This document shows, in pieces, positions 28,003 through 37,485 of a DNA stretch of 48,586 nt. Both the position numbers and the translations under genes were made by a program. Positions within the stretch are counted from its first letter, which is position 1; the number at the start of each line of letters is the position of its first letter. The notes under the pieces are model-generated. The model was not told the DNA's origin. It was given only the letters and a program-made list of their open reading frames with translations, and did not search any database. The DNA is from Actinomycetota bacterium (GTDB lineage: Bacteria > Actinomycetota > Actinomycetes > Nanopelagicales > Nanopelagicaceae), in contig RGZI01000004.1 of assembly GCA_010031635.1 (NCBI GenBank), forward strand, positions 1-48,586, given 5' to 3'.

Positions 28003-29145
28003 TTACTTGAGGAAATCTGGGATATCCAACTCTTCAACTGATCCGTCTTCTTCAAAGACAATGCGTTTACGTTCGCGCGGTGGAGCAGTAGTGATTGAGG
28101 CTGCGATATCAATTGGGTCACTCTTTTCATTACTTGAGGGTACCGCTACTGGAGCTGCCGCAGAAACACTTGGTGGAGGTGAGATAATTTTTGTAGGTTC
28201 TCCACCTTCAAACCCTGCGGCAATCACAGTCACCCGCACTTCATCCCCCAATGCATCATCAATTACAGTGCCATAAATAATATTTGCATCTGGATGAGCC
28301 GAAGCTGCTACTAATTCTGCAGCCTCACTTATTTCAAATAAACCTAAATCAGAACCTCCAGCAATCGACAGGAGTACTCCATGTGCACCATCTATTGAGG
28401 CTTCAAGTAATGGGCTGGCGATAGCACTCTCGGCGGCACGAGTTGCACGCGCTTCGCCACGAGCAGAACCAATACCCATTAATGCTGATCCAGCATCTTT
28501 CATAACGCTGCGAACATCTGCAAAATCTAGATTGATTAAACCAGGCGTAGTGATCAAATCTGTAATTCCCTGCACACCGGCAAGCAGTACTTGATCCGCG
28601 CTTTTAAATGCTTCGAGTGCGGTTATGTTGCGATCTGAAATCGACAAAAGTCGATCATTTGGAATCACTATTAATGTATCGACTTCTGCACGTAAATCTG
28701 CGATTCCTTCATCTGCTTGAGAGGCACGACGCTTGCCTTCAAAGGTAAATGGTCGAGTAACAACGCCAACTGTTAGTGCTCCTAATTCGCGCGCAATTTT
28801 TGCAATGATTGGTGCACCGCCAGTTCCAGTTCCACCACCTTCACCTGCAGTTACAAAAACCATATCTGCACCACGTAACACTTCGGTAATTTCATCAATA
28901 TGATCTTGCGCAGCCTGTCTTCCAATATCCGGAGATGCACCTGCGCCAAGTCCACGAGTTACCGCACGTCCGATATCTAATTTCACATCAGCATCGCTCA
29001 TCAATAAAGCTTGAGCATCAGTATTAATCGCAATAAATTCAACACCTTTTAATCCAACATCTATCATGCGATTAACTGCATTTACTCCGCCTCCACCAAT
29101 ACCAACTACTTTGATAACTGCTAAATAATTTTGTGGTGTAGCCAC
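28003..29145 (-). CDS. ftsZ: cell division protein FtsZ
   Basis: Tubulin-like GTPase that forms the Z-ring. 380 aa. [15 protein letters not shown] lies near residue 15 and the tubulin signature [10 protein letters not shown] at 103-112; the T7 loop is around [12 protein letters not shown] Pro/Ser-rich linker (about 320-365) leads to the C-terminal peptide [10 protein letters not shown], which in Actinobacteria binds SepF. The start is GTG 29145 with a near-perfect AAGGAGG 7 nt upstream, the strongest ribosome site in the cluster, consistent with high FtsZ demand. Confidence 0.98.
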   Translation of the reverse strand: MATPQNYLAVIKVVGIGGGGVNAVNRMIDVGLKGVEFIAINTDAQALLMSDADVKLDIGRAVTRGLGAGASPDIGRQAAQDHIDEITEVLRGADMVFVTAGEGGGTGTGGAPIIAKIARELGALTVGVVTRPFTFEGKRRASQADEGIADLRAEVDTLIVIPNDRLLSISDRNITALEAFKSADQVLLAGVQGITDLITTPGLINLDFADVRSVMKDAGSALMGIGSARGEARATRAAESAIASPLLEASIDGAHGVLLSIAGGSDLGLFEISEAAELVAASAHPDANIIYGTVIDDALGDEVRVTVIAAGFEGGEPTKIISPPPSVSAAAPVAVPSSNEKSDPIDIAASITTAPPRERKRIVFEEDGSVEELDIPDFLK

Positions 29146-29167
29146 GGAACGTCCTCCTTAACGAAAC

Positions 29168-29190
29168 CTCACTCTCTAGTTGAGAGTGAG
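29168..29190. promoter_or_regulatory. 9-bp hairpin in the ftsZ leader
   Basis: Perfect inverted repeat: arms CTCACTCTC and GAGAGTGAG with a 5-nt loop, lying in the 143-nt ftsQ-ftsZ gap and ending 8 nt before the AAGGAGG of ftsZ. No U-tract follows, so it is not an intrinsic terminator. It may stabilise a processed ftsZ mRNA or tune translation. Confidence 0.6.
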
Positions 29191-29211
29191 TGAGTTCGCA
29201 AAACCTGGCTG

Positions 29212-29240
29212 AAGGTAGGGGGGAATTGCTCTGGCTACAA
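29212..29240 (-). promoter_or_regulatory. weak candidate ftsZ promoter
   Basis: TTGTAG (29240-29235), a 17-nt spacer and TACCTT (29217-29212) on the minus strand. Both hexamers are imperfect. Transcription from here would give a leader of about 60 nt that includes the 9-bp hairpin. FtsZ-proximal promoters are common in Actinobacteria, but the sequence support is weak. Confidence 0.28.
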
Positions 29241-29288
29241 ACACCTAGCAAATCTTTTTTTCTGTGTCGCGAACTTTAGTAAAAGAAT

Positions 29289-29972
29289 TTATCTAACAGT
29301 AGGAGCTAAAGGTGAGGAGATATCAAAAATTTTGACTCTCTTATTCTTAAGATCTGCCAAAAGTGCATTTAAAACCTCAATTTTCAAATCCTGCTCTTGT
29401 GTGCCGCCCCAGATTATTTGTACCCCTAAGGTCAAATTGAAAGTTATTGAATCTCGGGTTTTAGCGTCGATAGAAATCACTCGCTTTTGGATCTTTGGGG
29501 GCAGGGAATGAAAGACCCGCAAAGTTTGAGTAAGTAATAGCTTGGATGTTGAGGCCCTAATAATTGGTACTCCGCGCGGAACTTGACTCACTTTTGCAAA
29601 AGTCACTCCTGAGGAATCTCCCACAAGGTACCCGCCTCCAGGAGCCGTAACCGCTATTTCAATTTTTCGCAGCTTCAAATCGATGACTACCGTGCCTGGC
29701 AATTTCCGATTAACTTTTACATCCAATATTTGCGGAAGAGCAAGTAACTTTCTTTTTACAGCAGTTGAATTAACACGTGCCATGGGCTGCCCTTTTTTAA
29801 TTCCACTTAATTTTATAATTTCCTTCACAGACAACTTCGAAATATTTTGCGATTTGGTAACTCCGGCAACCTTAATTTGATCTATGTTCATTAATCCTGA
29901 CCATCCCAAGAGATAAGCCAAGAGAGATACTAAAACAACAGCGCCAATCAAAAATATTTTTTTACGATTCAT
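29289..29972 (-). CDS. ftsQ: cell division protein FtsQ/DivIB
   Basis: Bitopic divisome scaffold, 227 aa. There is a short basic N terminus (MNRKK), one membrane helix at about residues 6-24, then a POTRA domain beginning at IDQIKVAGVTKSQNI and a beta-domain with VNRKLPGTVVIDLKLRKIEIAV and YLVGDSSGVTFA. The cytoplasmic tail is unusually short compared with most actinobacterial FtsQ, consistent with genome streamlining. ATG 29972 overlaps the murC stop by 11 nt. Confidence 0.95.
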   Translation of the reverse strand: MNRKKIFLIGAVVLVSLLAYLLGWSGLMNIDQIKVAGVTKSQNISKLSVKEIIKLSGIKKGQPMARVNSTAVKRKLLALPQILDVKVNRKLPGTVVIDLKLRKIEIAVTAPGGGYLVGDSSGVTFAKVSQVPRGVPIIRASTSKLLLTQTLRVFHSLPPKIQKRVISIDAKTRDSITFNLTLGVQIIWGGTQEQDLKIEVLNALLADLKNKRVKIFDISSPLAPTVR

Positions 29973-31359
29973 CTGAATTGGCTGCTTCAGCTAATCTCGT
30001 GAGTATCTGCATTCCAAGTGAGGTCACATCTCCGGCGCCCATGGTTATGATCAAATCATTTGCATTAGCCGCAGATACTGCCAACTCAATCGCAGTCACT
30101 ATGGAGGGTTCAAAATCAACTTTGGTTCCCAATGCTCGGATCTTCTCGGCGATTACCGAGCTGCTGGCGCCAGGAATGGACTCCTCGCCTGCACCATAGA
30201 TATCCAATAAAATTACTTGATCTGCATCTGCTAAAGAGGATGCAAACCCCTCAGTAAACGCAAGCGTGCGTGAATAACGGTGCGGTTGAAAAATAACGAT
30301 GATCTTTCCCTCTTCAACAACCTCTCGGGCCGTGGCAATAGTTGCGCTTACCTCGGTTGGATGGTGCGCATAATCATCAAAGACTCGAATATCTCTAACA
30401 TTTCCTTTTAACTCAAATCTACGACGAACCCCCTGAAATTTGGAAAGTCCAAGGATCAATTGATTTGGATTTAAGCCTAAAGCCAATCCAGCGGCTAATG
30501 CCGCCGTGGCATTTAGAACATTATGCCTTCCTGGAATATTTAAACTTACTTCACCAAGTACTACTCCTTGCCAGGTAATTCTAAAAAAAGAACCATTGGC
30601 AGCTGTCGCAACGTGGGAAATGCGCACTTGTGCACTTTCGGATTCTCCATAAGTAATAAGATTTAGATTCAGTTTCTTATCTGATTTGACTGAATTAGCT
30701 AGTTCATTTCCGCCAGCATCATCTATACAAATCACTAAGAACTCATTTATCGAATTAACAAAATCAAAAAAAGTTTCCTGTAATTGTTTTTTAGAAGAAA
30801 AATGATCGACATGGTCAATTTCGACATTTGTAATTATGGCCCCAAATGGGTTGTAAACCAAAAAAGAACTATCAGATTCATCAGCTTCTGCTATAAAAAT
30901 ATCCCCATTGCCATGATGTGAATTTGAATTTGAATCATTTGGGGTCCCTCCGATTGCGAATGAAGGATCAACTCCACACTCTTGAATCGCAACTGCCAAC
31001 ATTGAAGTTGTTGTAGTTTTTCCGTGAGTCCCGGCAACTGCAACAGATCTGTAGCCTTTCATCAATTCACTCAAGGATTGCGCCCGTGAAAGTACGGGAA
31101 TACCCGATTCCAACGCTGCCTTCAATTCGGGATTACTTACTTTTATAGCAGCAGATACCACTACTGTTTTTGCCCATGAGATGTTATCTAGATGGTGACC
31201 AATTTCAATTTTTGCACCAAGTGTTCGCAAACTTGCAATAACGATGGAGTCTTTTGCATCGGAACCTGAAACTTGCACTCCGCGATCCAAAAGTATTCTC
31301 GCGATAGCACTCATACCCGCACCCCCGATGCCGATAAAATGCACGGGTTCATTTAGCAT
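29962..31359 (-). CDS. murC: UDP-N-acetylmuramate--L-alanine ligase
   Basis: Adds L-Ala to UDP-MurNAc, the first amino acid of the peptidoglycan stem. 465 aa Mur ligase: N-terminal GIGGAGMSAIARILLDRG, ATP-loop AGTHGKTTTTSM, central EADESDSSFLVYNP and C-terminal DDYAHHPTEV. The usual lysine carbamate region is present. ATG overlaps the murG stop by one base (TAATG). Confidence 0.97.
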   Translation of the reverse strand: MLNEPVHFIGIGGAGMSAIARILLDRGVQVSGSDAKDSIVIASLRTLGAKIEIGHHLDNISWAKTVVVSAAIKVSNPELKAALESGIPVLSRAQSLSELMKGYRSVAVAGTHGKTTTTSMLAVAIQECGVDPSFAIGGTPNDSNSNSHHGNGDIFIAEADESDSSFLVYNPFGAIITNVEIDHVDHFSSKKQLQETFFDFVNSINEFLVICIDDAGGNELANSVKSDKKLNLNLITYGESESAQVRISHVATAANGSFFRITWQGVVLGEVSLNIPGRHNVLNATAALAAGLALGLNPNQLILGLSKFQGVRRRFELKGNVRDIRVFDDYAHHPTEVSATIATAREVVEEGKIIVIFQPHRYSRTLAFTEGFASSLADADQVILLDIYGAGEESIPGASSSVIAEKIRALGTKVDFEPSIVTAIELAVSAANANDLIITMGAGDVTSLGMQILTRLAEAANSDES

Positions 31360-32453
31360 TAAAACTCCCCCTTGTGCGAATCCAAAATCTTTTCAGCAAT
31401 TAAATCAACAAAATCTGCAGCAGCAGACAATTTAGTACTTTTATTTGCAATAGCATTGTTTGAGAATTCCACAAATGAGTTATTAATTTCTAATACTGTT
31501 GATAATAAATTATCCGAATTGCACTTACTGTTTAGTAGGATTTTTGCACTTCCACGGGTGACAAATTTCTCAGCATTTACTACCTGTTCGCCATTACCAA
31601 CCGACAATGGAATAAACACTGCTGGCAATCCCATAGCTTCGATCTCTGCACAAGTTCCTGCCCCTGCTCTTGCAATAATGAAATCTGCTGCCAAATAAGC
31701 CAACTCCATCGTTGCTAAGTAAGGAATTGGTTTATAACCAGCAGAATCTATTGCCTTGACATTACCCACGCCAACCAAATGCAAAATAGAAACATTCTCA
31801 TTATTTAAGCGCGTGCTGATCGCAACTACCGCATCATTAATCTTCTGTGATCCTAGAGAGCCGCCCATAACTAGTAAAACTTTTCCCTCAGAATGCAACC
31901 CCAACTCTTTACGCGCTGCTGCTTTAGCTAAAATTAAATCTGGTCCAGTCAGTTTTGCCGCTTCGACAATTCTATTTCGCATCGGAAAACCAACAACATG
32001 TTGATCATTCCAATTGTTGATCGGGTTGAAAACTGCGACTACTTTCGCCCACTTACGGCCAACTCGATTTGCAAGTCCCGGAACTGAATTAGCTTCATGG
32101 ATTGCGGTTGGAATGCCGAGCATTCGGGCAGCTATGTATACCGGAGTTGCAACATAACCTCCAAAGCCTACGGCTAATGTTGCATTTCGCAATAAAAATA
32201 AGGATTTAATTATCGCCGCGCAAAAACGGGGGAAGAAAGTAAGTGAAGCCAAATTTATCTTACGTGGAAAATTAGCTTTCGGTAAATATTTGATTTGATA
32301 ATTCTCCGCAGGCACAAGTTTTTCATCAGCTCCACCTTTTGAACCAATAAAAAGAATATCTGCTCTGTTAAATCTTTTTTTAATTTCATTTGCAACTTCC
32401 AGGGCAGGCAGTACATGGCCGGCTGTGCCACCCCCGGCAATTATTACCTTCAT
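31359..32453 (-). CDS. murG: UDP-GlcNAc:lipid I N-acetylglucosaminyltransferase
   Basis: Peripheral membrane GT28 glycosyltransferase converting lipid I to lipid II on the inner face of the membrane. 364 aa. The N-terminal GGGTAGHVLPALEVA and HEANSVPGLANRVG define the acceptor domain; the C-terminal nucleotide-sugar site has GSLGSQKINDAV, ARAGAGTCAEIEAMGLPAVFIP and GEQVVNAE. Overlaps ftsW by 4 nt (ATGA). Normal length. Confidence 0.97.
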   Translation of the reverse strand: MKVIIAGGGTAGHVLPALEVANEIKKRFNRADILFIGSKGGADEKLVPAENYQIKYLPKANFPRKINLASLTFFPRFCAAIIKSLFLLRNATLAVGFGGYVATPVYIAARMLGIPTAIHEANSVPGLANRVGRKWAKVVAVFNPINNWNDQHVVGFPMRNRIVEAAKLTGPDLILAKAAARKELGLHSEGKVLLVMGGSLGSQKINDAVVAISTRLNNENVSILHLVGVGNVKAIDSAGYKPIPYLATMELAYLAADFIIARAGAGTCAEIEAMGLPAVFIPLSVGNGEQVVNAEKFVTRGSAKILLNSKCNSDNLLSTVLEINNSFVEFSNNAIANKSTKLSAAADFVDLIAEKILDSHKGEF

Positions 32454-33649
32454 TTTTTTCCCCGGTTAAAGACAAACAATGGTGGTCGCTTATCTAAAAT
32501 CGCTTTGGCACCTGGCTCGCGTCTGGCTGCCCCAGTTAGGAAACCTAAAGCCATCATCGAACTAATTAAAGCCGAGCCTCCATATGAGATAAATGGCAAT
32601 GGCACACCAACTACTGGAAACATTCCAATAACAGATGCAATGTTGATTGTTGCTTGAACGCTTATCCATGCAACTATTCCGGCAACCGCATATCTGGTAA
32701 ATGGGTCCTTGGTTTTAATTGCCACATTTATCCCAGCCCAAACAAAAGCTAGGAATGCTAACAAGACTAGAACTGTTCCAAATAGACCCATCTCTTCGCC
32801 TATGACCGCAAAAATAAAATCAGTGTGGGCTTCAGGACCAAGATTTCCCCACTTCTGGCGGCTTCCCCCTAGACCAACTCCAAAAATCCCACCAGAGGCT
32901 AACGCCATGATGCTATGGGCTGGCTGCCAACCTGCACCATGATAATTGTTTTCCGAAAAAGGGTTTAAGAATGAACTAAGTCTTGCCAATCTAGATTGCT
33001 TAGTCATCAATGCACCAAATAATAAAACTGCTCCGACAAAAGATATACCGAGAAGATGATGAAATTTCATTCCTGATAAAAATAACAATGCCATCAAAAT
33101 TGCTGCCAGAATTAAAGTGGTTCCCAAATCTCCACCTAGAAGTATTGGAGCTGTTATCAAACCAAAACCCATAATTAATGAGTAAACCGCACGTTTTTTA
33201 TCAATTTCACCTTTCTCAAGTCGCGCTAATACTTGAGCGGCCCAAATAGTGATTCCAAACTTTGCGATTTCACTTGGTTGAATGGTAAATAATCCAAGAT
33301 TAATCCAATTTCGATTGCCATTAATTTCAATTCCAATTCCAGGTATAAAAACGGCGATCTCAAGTCCAAAAACTAAAAACAACAAAGCTGGAATTAGCCG
33401 CTTCCAGGCTTTTGGTGGAATTTTGAAAGTTAACCACATCGGAATCAGGCCAATACAAAACCACATAAATTGCCGACCCGCAATTGAAAATGAGGATCCA
33501 GAGGTGAAATATGAACGAATTCCAGAGGCTGACAAAACCATTATCAACCCTAATACGATCAAAACTCCTGCAGAACCAAGCAGCCAATTGTAAGCAGCAG
33601 TCGGATTGGAAAAAATATTATTTTTCACTGCCAGATTATTTTTCTTCAT
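32450..33649 (-). CDS. ftsW: SEDS-family septal glycosyltransferase FtsW
   Basis: Polytopic peptidoglycan polymerase of the SEDS family, 399 aa with about ten membrane segments, acting with FtsI. Family hallmarks are NGNRNWINLG, the loop GGDLGTTLIL that includes the catalytic Asp, and the C-terminal GVPLPFISYGGSALISSM. Location between murD and murG identifies it as FtsW rather than RodA. It overlaps murD by 4 nt. The C-terminal cytoplasmic tail is short and basic. Confidence 0.96.
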   Translation of the reverse strand: MKKNNLAVKNNIFSNPTAAYNWLLGSAGVLIVLGLIMVLSASGIRSYFTSGSSFSIAGRQFMWFCIGLIPMWLTFKIPPKAWKRLIPALLFLVFGLEIAVFIPGIGIEINGNRNWINLGLFTIQPSEIAKFGITIWAAQVLARLEKGEIDKKRAVYSLIMGFGLITAPILLGGDLGTTLILAAILMALLFLSGMKFHHLLGISFVGAVLLFGALMTKQSRLARLSSFLNPFSENNYHGAGWQPAHSIMALASGGIFGVGLGGSRQKWGNLGPEAHTDFIFAVIGEEMGLFGTVLVLLAFLAFVWAGINVAIKTKDPFTRYAVAGIVAWISVQATINIASVIGMFPVVGVPLPFISYGGSALISSMMALGFLTGAARREPGAKAILDKRPPLFVFNRGKK

Positions 33650-35031
33650 TTGCTACTTCCAATTAATTGTTTAACTTTTTCAGAAAATAATTCTCCTCGA
33701 TGTGCATAAGAAGTAAATTGGTCCATAGAAGCGCAAGCCGGTGCTAATAGAACTACATCTCCACTTACTGCTAACTCCATGGCCTTTGAAATTAAATTCT
33801 CCATCAGTTTATCGGCTGAAATGCCATCAATTAAATATTTTGGAATTTCTGGAGCATATTTAGCAAGGGCATTTGAAATCAACTCTCGATCGGTGCCGAT
33901 TAATAGAACCGCCTTTAGTCGATTTGATTTACTTTTTACCATTTCATTCATATCTGCGCCTTTGGCTAAACCACCTGCTATCCAAATGATCGATGAAAAA
34001 GCTGCGAGCGAAGCATTTGCTGCGTGCGGATTAGTCGCCTTTGAATCATTTATCCAGCGAATGCCAGCTGAATTTTCAATCTCTTCAATCCGATGATGTC
34101 CAGGAGTAAAATCTCTCAGACCCTTGGCAATCGATTCTGCATTTACTCCACAACTTCGGGCTAACGCCATAGCCGCTAACGCATTGGAAACATTGTGCGG
34201 CGCTTGTGGATTTATGTCAGAAAGTTCTGCAAGTGCGATCGCCTCTTGCGGATCATCAACAAAGGCACGATCAACTAATAATTCCTCAACTACCCCAATC
34301 TCACCTGGTCGTGGCGCATCGAGAGTGAATTTAACTACTTTGCGTTCACCTTCGAAGTCGATGCTATTCAATTGTCGATCATCACGATTAATTATGATCT
34401 GACTTGCACCATCGGTGATGCGTTTCTTGGCCGCTAGATACTCAGGAAAAGAGCCATGCCAATCTAAATGATCATCAGCGATATTTAAAATAGCGGCACT
34501 TTGGAGTCGTAGATGTGTCGACCAATGCAATTGGAAAGAGGAAAGTTCAATAATCAAATAGTCAACTTTATCTTCACCAGTAATTACTTCAATCACTGTT
34601 TTACCTATATTGCCACATGCCACAGCTTTTTTTCCATCAGCAAGAAACATAGACTCGGCCATACTCACAGTTGTGGTTTTTCCATTAGTGCCAGTGAGCC
34701 CAATCCAAATTTTAGGTCTAGTGCTTTCCTGATCAATTCTCCACGCGTATTCAACTTCACTAATTACTTCGCAACCACTACTTAAAGCGCGAATTAAGAC
34801 AGGATGATTTGGCTTCCATCCGGGAGATGTAATAATCAATTTTGGCAGGATTTCGGGTTGATCAAAAGTTACTTGGATATTGGCAATCAAGCTAATTTCA
34901 CTTGCTTTACTTTGCATCGCTGCCGAAGCATCTTCTTCATATACTAAAATCTGCTTACCTAATTTAGCTAATGCTTTAGCAGTGGCTACTCCGGTTACCC
35001 CTAGCCCTGCAACCAAGATTTCTTTTTCCAT
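33646..35031 (-). CDS. murD: UDP-N-acetylmuramoyl-L-alanine--D-glutamate ligase
   Basis: Adds D-Glu to the stem peptide. 461 aa Mur ligase with N-terminal VAGLGVTGVATAKALAKLG, ATP loop GLTGTNGKTTTVSM, LIIELSSFQLHW and the C-terminal HRIEEI and NDSKATNPHAA, the latter carrying the ligand positions. The ATG at 35031 directly abuts the mraY stop. No fusion or truncation. Confidence 0.97.
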   Translation of the reverse strand: MEKEILVAGLGVTGVATAKALAKLGKQILVYEEDASAAMQSKASEISLIANIQVTFDQPEILPKLIITSPGWKPNHPVLIRALSSGCEVISEVEYAWRIDQESTRPKIWIGLTGTNGKTTTVSMAESMFLADGKKAVACGNIGKTVIEVITGEDKVDYLIIELSSFQLHWSTHLRLQSAAILNIADDHLDWHGSFPEYLAAKKRITDGASQIIINRDDRQLNSIDFEGERKVVKFTLDAPRPGEIGVVEELLVDRAFVDDPQEAIALAELSDINPQAPHNVSNALAAMALARSCGVNAESIAKGLRDFTPGHHRIEEIENSAGIRWINDSKATNPHAANASLAAFSSIIWIAGGLAKGADMNEMVKSKSNRLKAVLLIGTDRELISNALAKYAPEIPKYLIDGISADKLMENLISKAMELAVSGDVVLLAPACASMDQFTSYAHRGELFSEKVKQLIGSSK

Positions 35032-36090
35032 TTAGCCAGCAACCCAATCGCCGTAAAACAAACCTAATCCAGCAGCAACACAAAGTCCGGCGATAATCCA
35101 AAAACGAATAACGATTGTTACTTCACCCCAGCCCATTAATTCGAAATGATGTTGCAGAGGCGCCATGCGAAATAGACGTTTTCCTTTAGTTACTTTGAAA
35201 TAACCAACTTGCAAAATTACTGACAAAGTAATTATTGCAAATAATCCGCCAATAAGAGTTAATAAGAGTTCAGTTCGTAAAGTTACGGCTAATCCTGCTA
35301 GAGCGCCGCCTAACGCAAGGGCGCCGGTATCTCCCATAAAAATTTTTGCTGGGCTGGCATTCCACCAGAGGAATGCAAAAGTTGCACCTGCGAGTGCTGC
35401 TGATAAAACCGCTAAATCCAGTGGGTCGCGAACTTGATAACATTTTAATCCAGGCGAAATGTTACAACTTTGACCAAACTCCCACACACCAATCAGCACA
35501 AATGCCAAAAAGCTCATGACAGATGCACCGGTAGCTAGTCCATCTAATCCGTCAGTTAAATTTACTCCGTTACTTGTAGCCACAATCATCAAGAAAACCC
35601 AAACAACTACAGCGAGAGCGCCTAATTTAAGCGAGGTGTCCCGGACTGTAGATAAATGTAATGAAACAGGATTTAATCCAGTGTCATCCGGAAAATTTAA
35701 ACCCGCCCAAGCAAAGGAAATAGCAAAGAGACTTTGGCCAAAGATTTTCCATCTTGCCCGTAATCCTAAAGAGCGTTGACGTGAAACTTTAAGCCAGTCA
35801 TCTAGAAAACCAACAAAACCTAAACCTAACATTAATGCCAAAACTAAAAGTGCAGATACTGTCGGTTCTCTGCCGGTAAGTAAATGTGAAATAAAATAGG
35901 CAAAAACTACTGAAAATATGATAACTGTTCCACCCATAGTTGGGGTGCCGCGCTTGGTGTGATGTGTAGTTGGTCCATCATCTCTTATAAATTGCCCATA
36001 ACTTTTCTTAACTAAAAGTTTGATTGCAAGTGGCGTAGCGAACAAGGCAAACAAGAAAGCGAGCGCACCAGAAAGTAAGATTCCTTTCAT
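35032..36090 (-). CDS. mraY: phospho-N-acetylmuramoyl-pentapeptide transferase
   Basis: Integral membrane enzyme attaching phospho-MurNAc-pentapeptide to undecaprenyl phosphate to give lipid I. 352 aa with about ten hydrophobic segments. Signature motifs are [18 protein letters not shown] near residue 37, [24 protein letters not shown] and [16 protein letters not shown]; the Asp-rich cytoplasmic loops carry the Mg site. ATG 36090 lies 6 nt after the murF stop. Confidence 0.98.
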   Translation of the reverse strand: MKGILLSGALAFLFALFATPLAIKLLVKKSYGQFIRDDGPTTHHTKRGTPTMGGTVIIFSVVFAYFISHLLTGREPTVSALLVLALMLGLGFVGFLDDWLKVSRQRSLGLRARWKIFGQSLFAISFAWAGLNFPDDTGLNPVSLHLSTVRDTSLKLGALAVVVWVFLMIVATSNGVNLTDGLDGLATGASVMSFLAFVLIGVWEFGQSCNISPGLKCYQVRDPLDLAVLSAALAGATFAFLWWNASPAKIFMGDTGALALGGALAGLAVTLRTELLLTLIGGLFAIITLSVILQVGYFKVTKGKRLFRMAPLQHHFELMGWGEVTIVIRFWIIAGLCVAAGLGLFYGDWVAG

Positions 36091-36096
36091 GAGCGG

Positions 36097-37485
36097 TTAT
36101 CCTTCACTTTTATCAATAGGTAAGTCATTTAAGTCCCCAATTAGAAGTTCTGCTAATTTTTCTAACCCCTCAGCTCTAGAACCTTTGATAAGTATCACAT
36201 CTCCGGCTTCACTTCCCGTTGCTATTTCCCGTGCGCTCTCAATATTTTCAACTAATAAAATTTCAGTAGAACCTAACTCGATTTCGCCCAAGTATTCCCG
36301 CGTGCCAATGGCCACCAAATGATCAATCTCTAAATCAATGGCTTTGCGACTAACCTTGTGATGTCCTGAAAGTGAATGTTCACCCAGTTCATGCATCTTT
36401 CCTAAAAATGCCCAGGCTCGCCCACCTCGCTCTTGTGCAAATAGACGCAGCGAATCAAGGGCTGCATACATGCTTTCCGGATTCGCGTTGTAGGAATCGT
36501 TAATAATCAACCTTCCTGCTATTTCATGTAATTCCATGCGCCATTTGCTCGAACTCTCGGCTGTTGAGAGCCCTGCACTGATTTTGTCAATTGGCATATT
36601 AAAAGCAGTTGCAATTGCTGCGGCAGCCAACGCATTTGCAACTTGATGTCTACCTGCTTGTCTAAGTGCAACGCTTTCACGACCAAAGGAAGTAACTAAA
36701 TCAAAATGAGCAAAACCTTCGCGAATTTCAATGTCAGTGGCTCTGATATCATCATTTGATCTTTCACCAAAAGTCATGACTTTTGCTTTTGTTAAATTCT
36801 GCATATTAATTGTAAAATCATCGTAAGAACCTAAAATTGCAGTTTTGGCTGGTTCTAAGTTAATTACCATTTCACTCTTTGCAGTAGCGATTACCTCTTG
36901 TGAACCAAAAACTCCGATATGGGCACTACCTACCCCAAGAACAACTCCAATGTCTGGAAGAAATCTTCGCTCAAGTTTGGCGATGTCTCCTACATTTCTT
37001 GCTCCCATTTCTAAAATACAAAATTTGGTATTTTCATGACATTCTAAAATCGTAATCGGCACACCTAAATCATTATTGAATGAAGATTTTGGTGCAATGG
37101 TTTCACCGATCATCGATAATAAATGCTTAGCTAAATCTTTAGTTGTAGTCTTTCCATGTGAGCCAGTTATTGCGATCACATTCATTCCAGGAATCATGTG
37201 TCTTACATGAGCGGCTAATTTTGTAATAGCTTCAACAACATCTACTACCACGATACAGCTCGGCCCGACTTCACGGTTGCAAATAACTACGCCCGCTCCG
37301 GCCGAGAGCGCCTCAAGAGCAAAATCATGACCATCTACCTGTTCACCTTTGAGTGCTAAAAATATGCCATTTGGAATGATTTCTCGAGAATCAAAAAATG
37401 CGGGTCCAGTAATTAATTTTTTCCCGTCTCCTACTACTTGTCCGTCAACTACTTCTGAAATTTGAGAAATTGTTAATGGAATCAT
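36097..37485 (-). CDS. murF: UDP-N-acetylmuramoyl-tripeptide--D-alanyl-D-alanine ligase
   Basis: Adds D-Ala-D-Ala to the UDP-MurNAc tripeptide. 462 aa. N-terminal FDSREIIPNGIFLALKG, ATP loop AITGSHGKTTTKDL, APKSSFNNDLGVPITIL and LEMGARNVGDI are characteristic, with INDSYNANPESM in the C-terminal half. The common GTNGKT P-loop is GSHGKT here, acceptable for MurF. ddl is not in this window. ATG overlaps the murE stop by 4 nt. Confidence 0.97.
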   Translation of the reverse strand: MIPLTISQISEVVDGQVVGDGKKLITGPAFFDSREIIPNGIFLALKGEQVDGHDFALEALSAGAGVVICNREVGPSCIVVVDVVEAITKLAAHVRHMIPGMNVIAITGSHGKTTTKDLAKHLLSMIGETIAPKSSFNNDLGVPITILECHENTKFCILEMGARNVGDIAKLERRFLPDIGVVLGVGSAHIGVFGSQEVIATAKSEMVINLEPAKTAILGSYDDFTINMQNLTKAKVMTFGERSNDDIRATDIEIREGFAHFDLVTSFGRESVALRQAGRHQVANALAAAAIATAFNMPIDKISAGLSTAESSSKWRMELHEIAGRLIINDSYNANPESMYAALDSLRLFAQERGGRAWAFLGKMHELGEHSLSGHHKVSRKAIDLEIDHLVAIGTREYLGEIELGSTEILLVENIESAREIATGSEAGDVILIKGSRAEGLEKLAELLIGDLNDLPIDKSEG

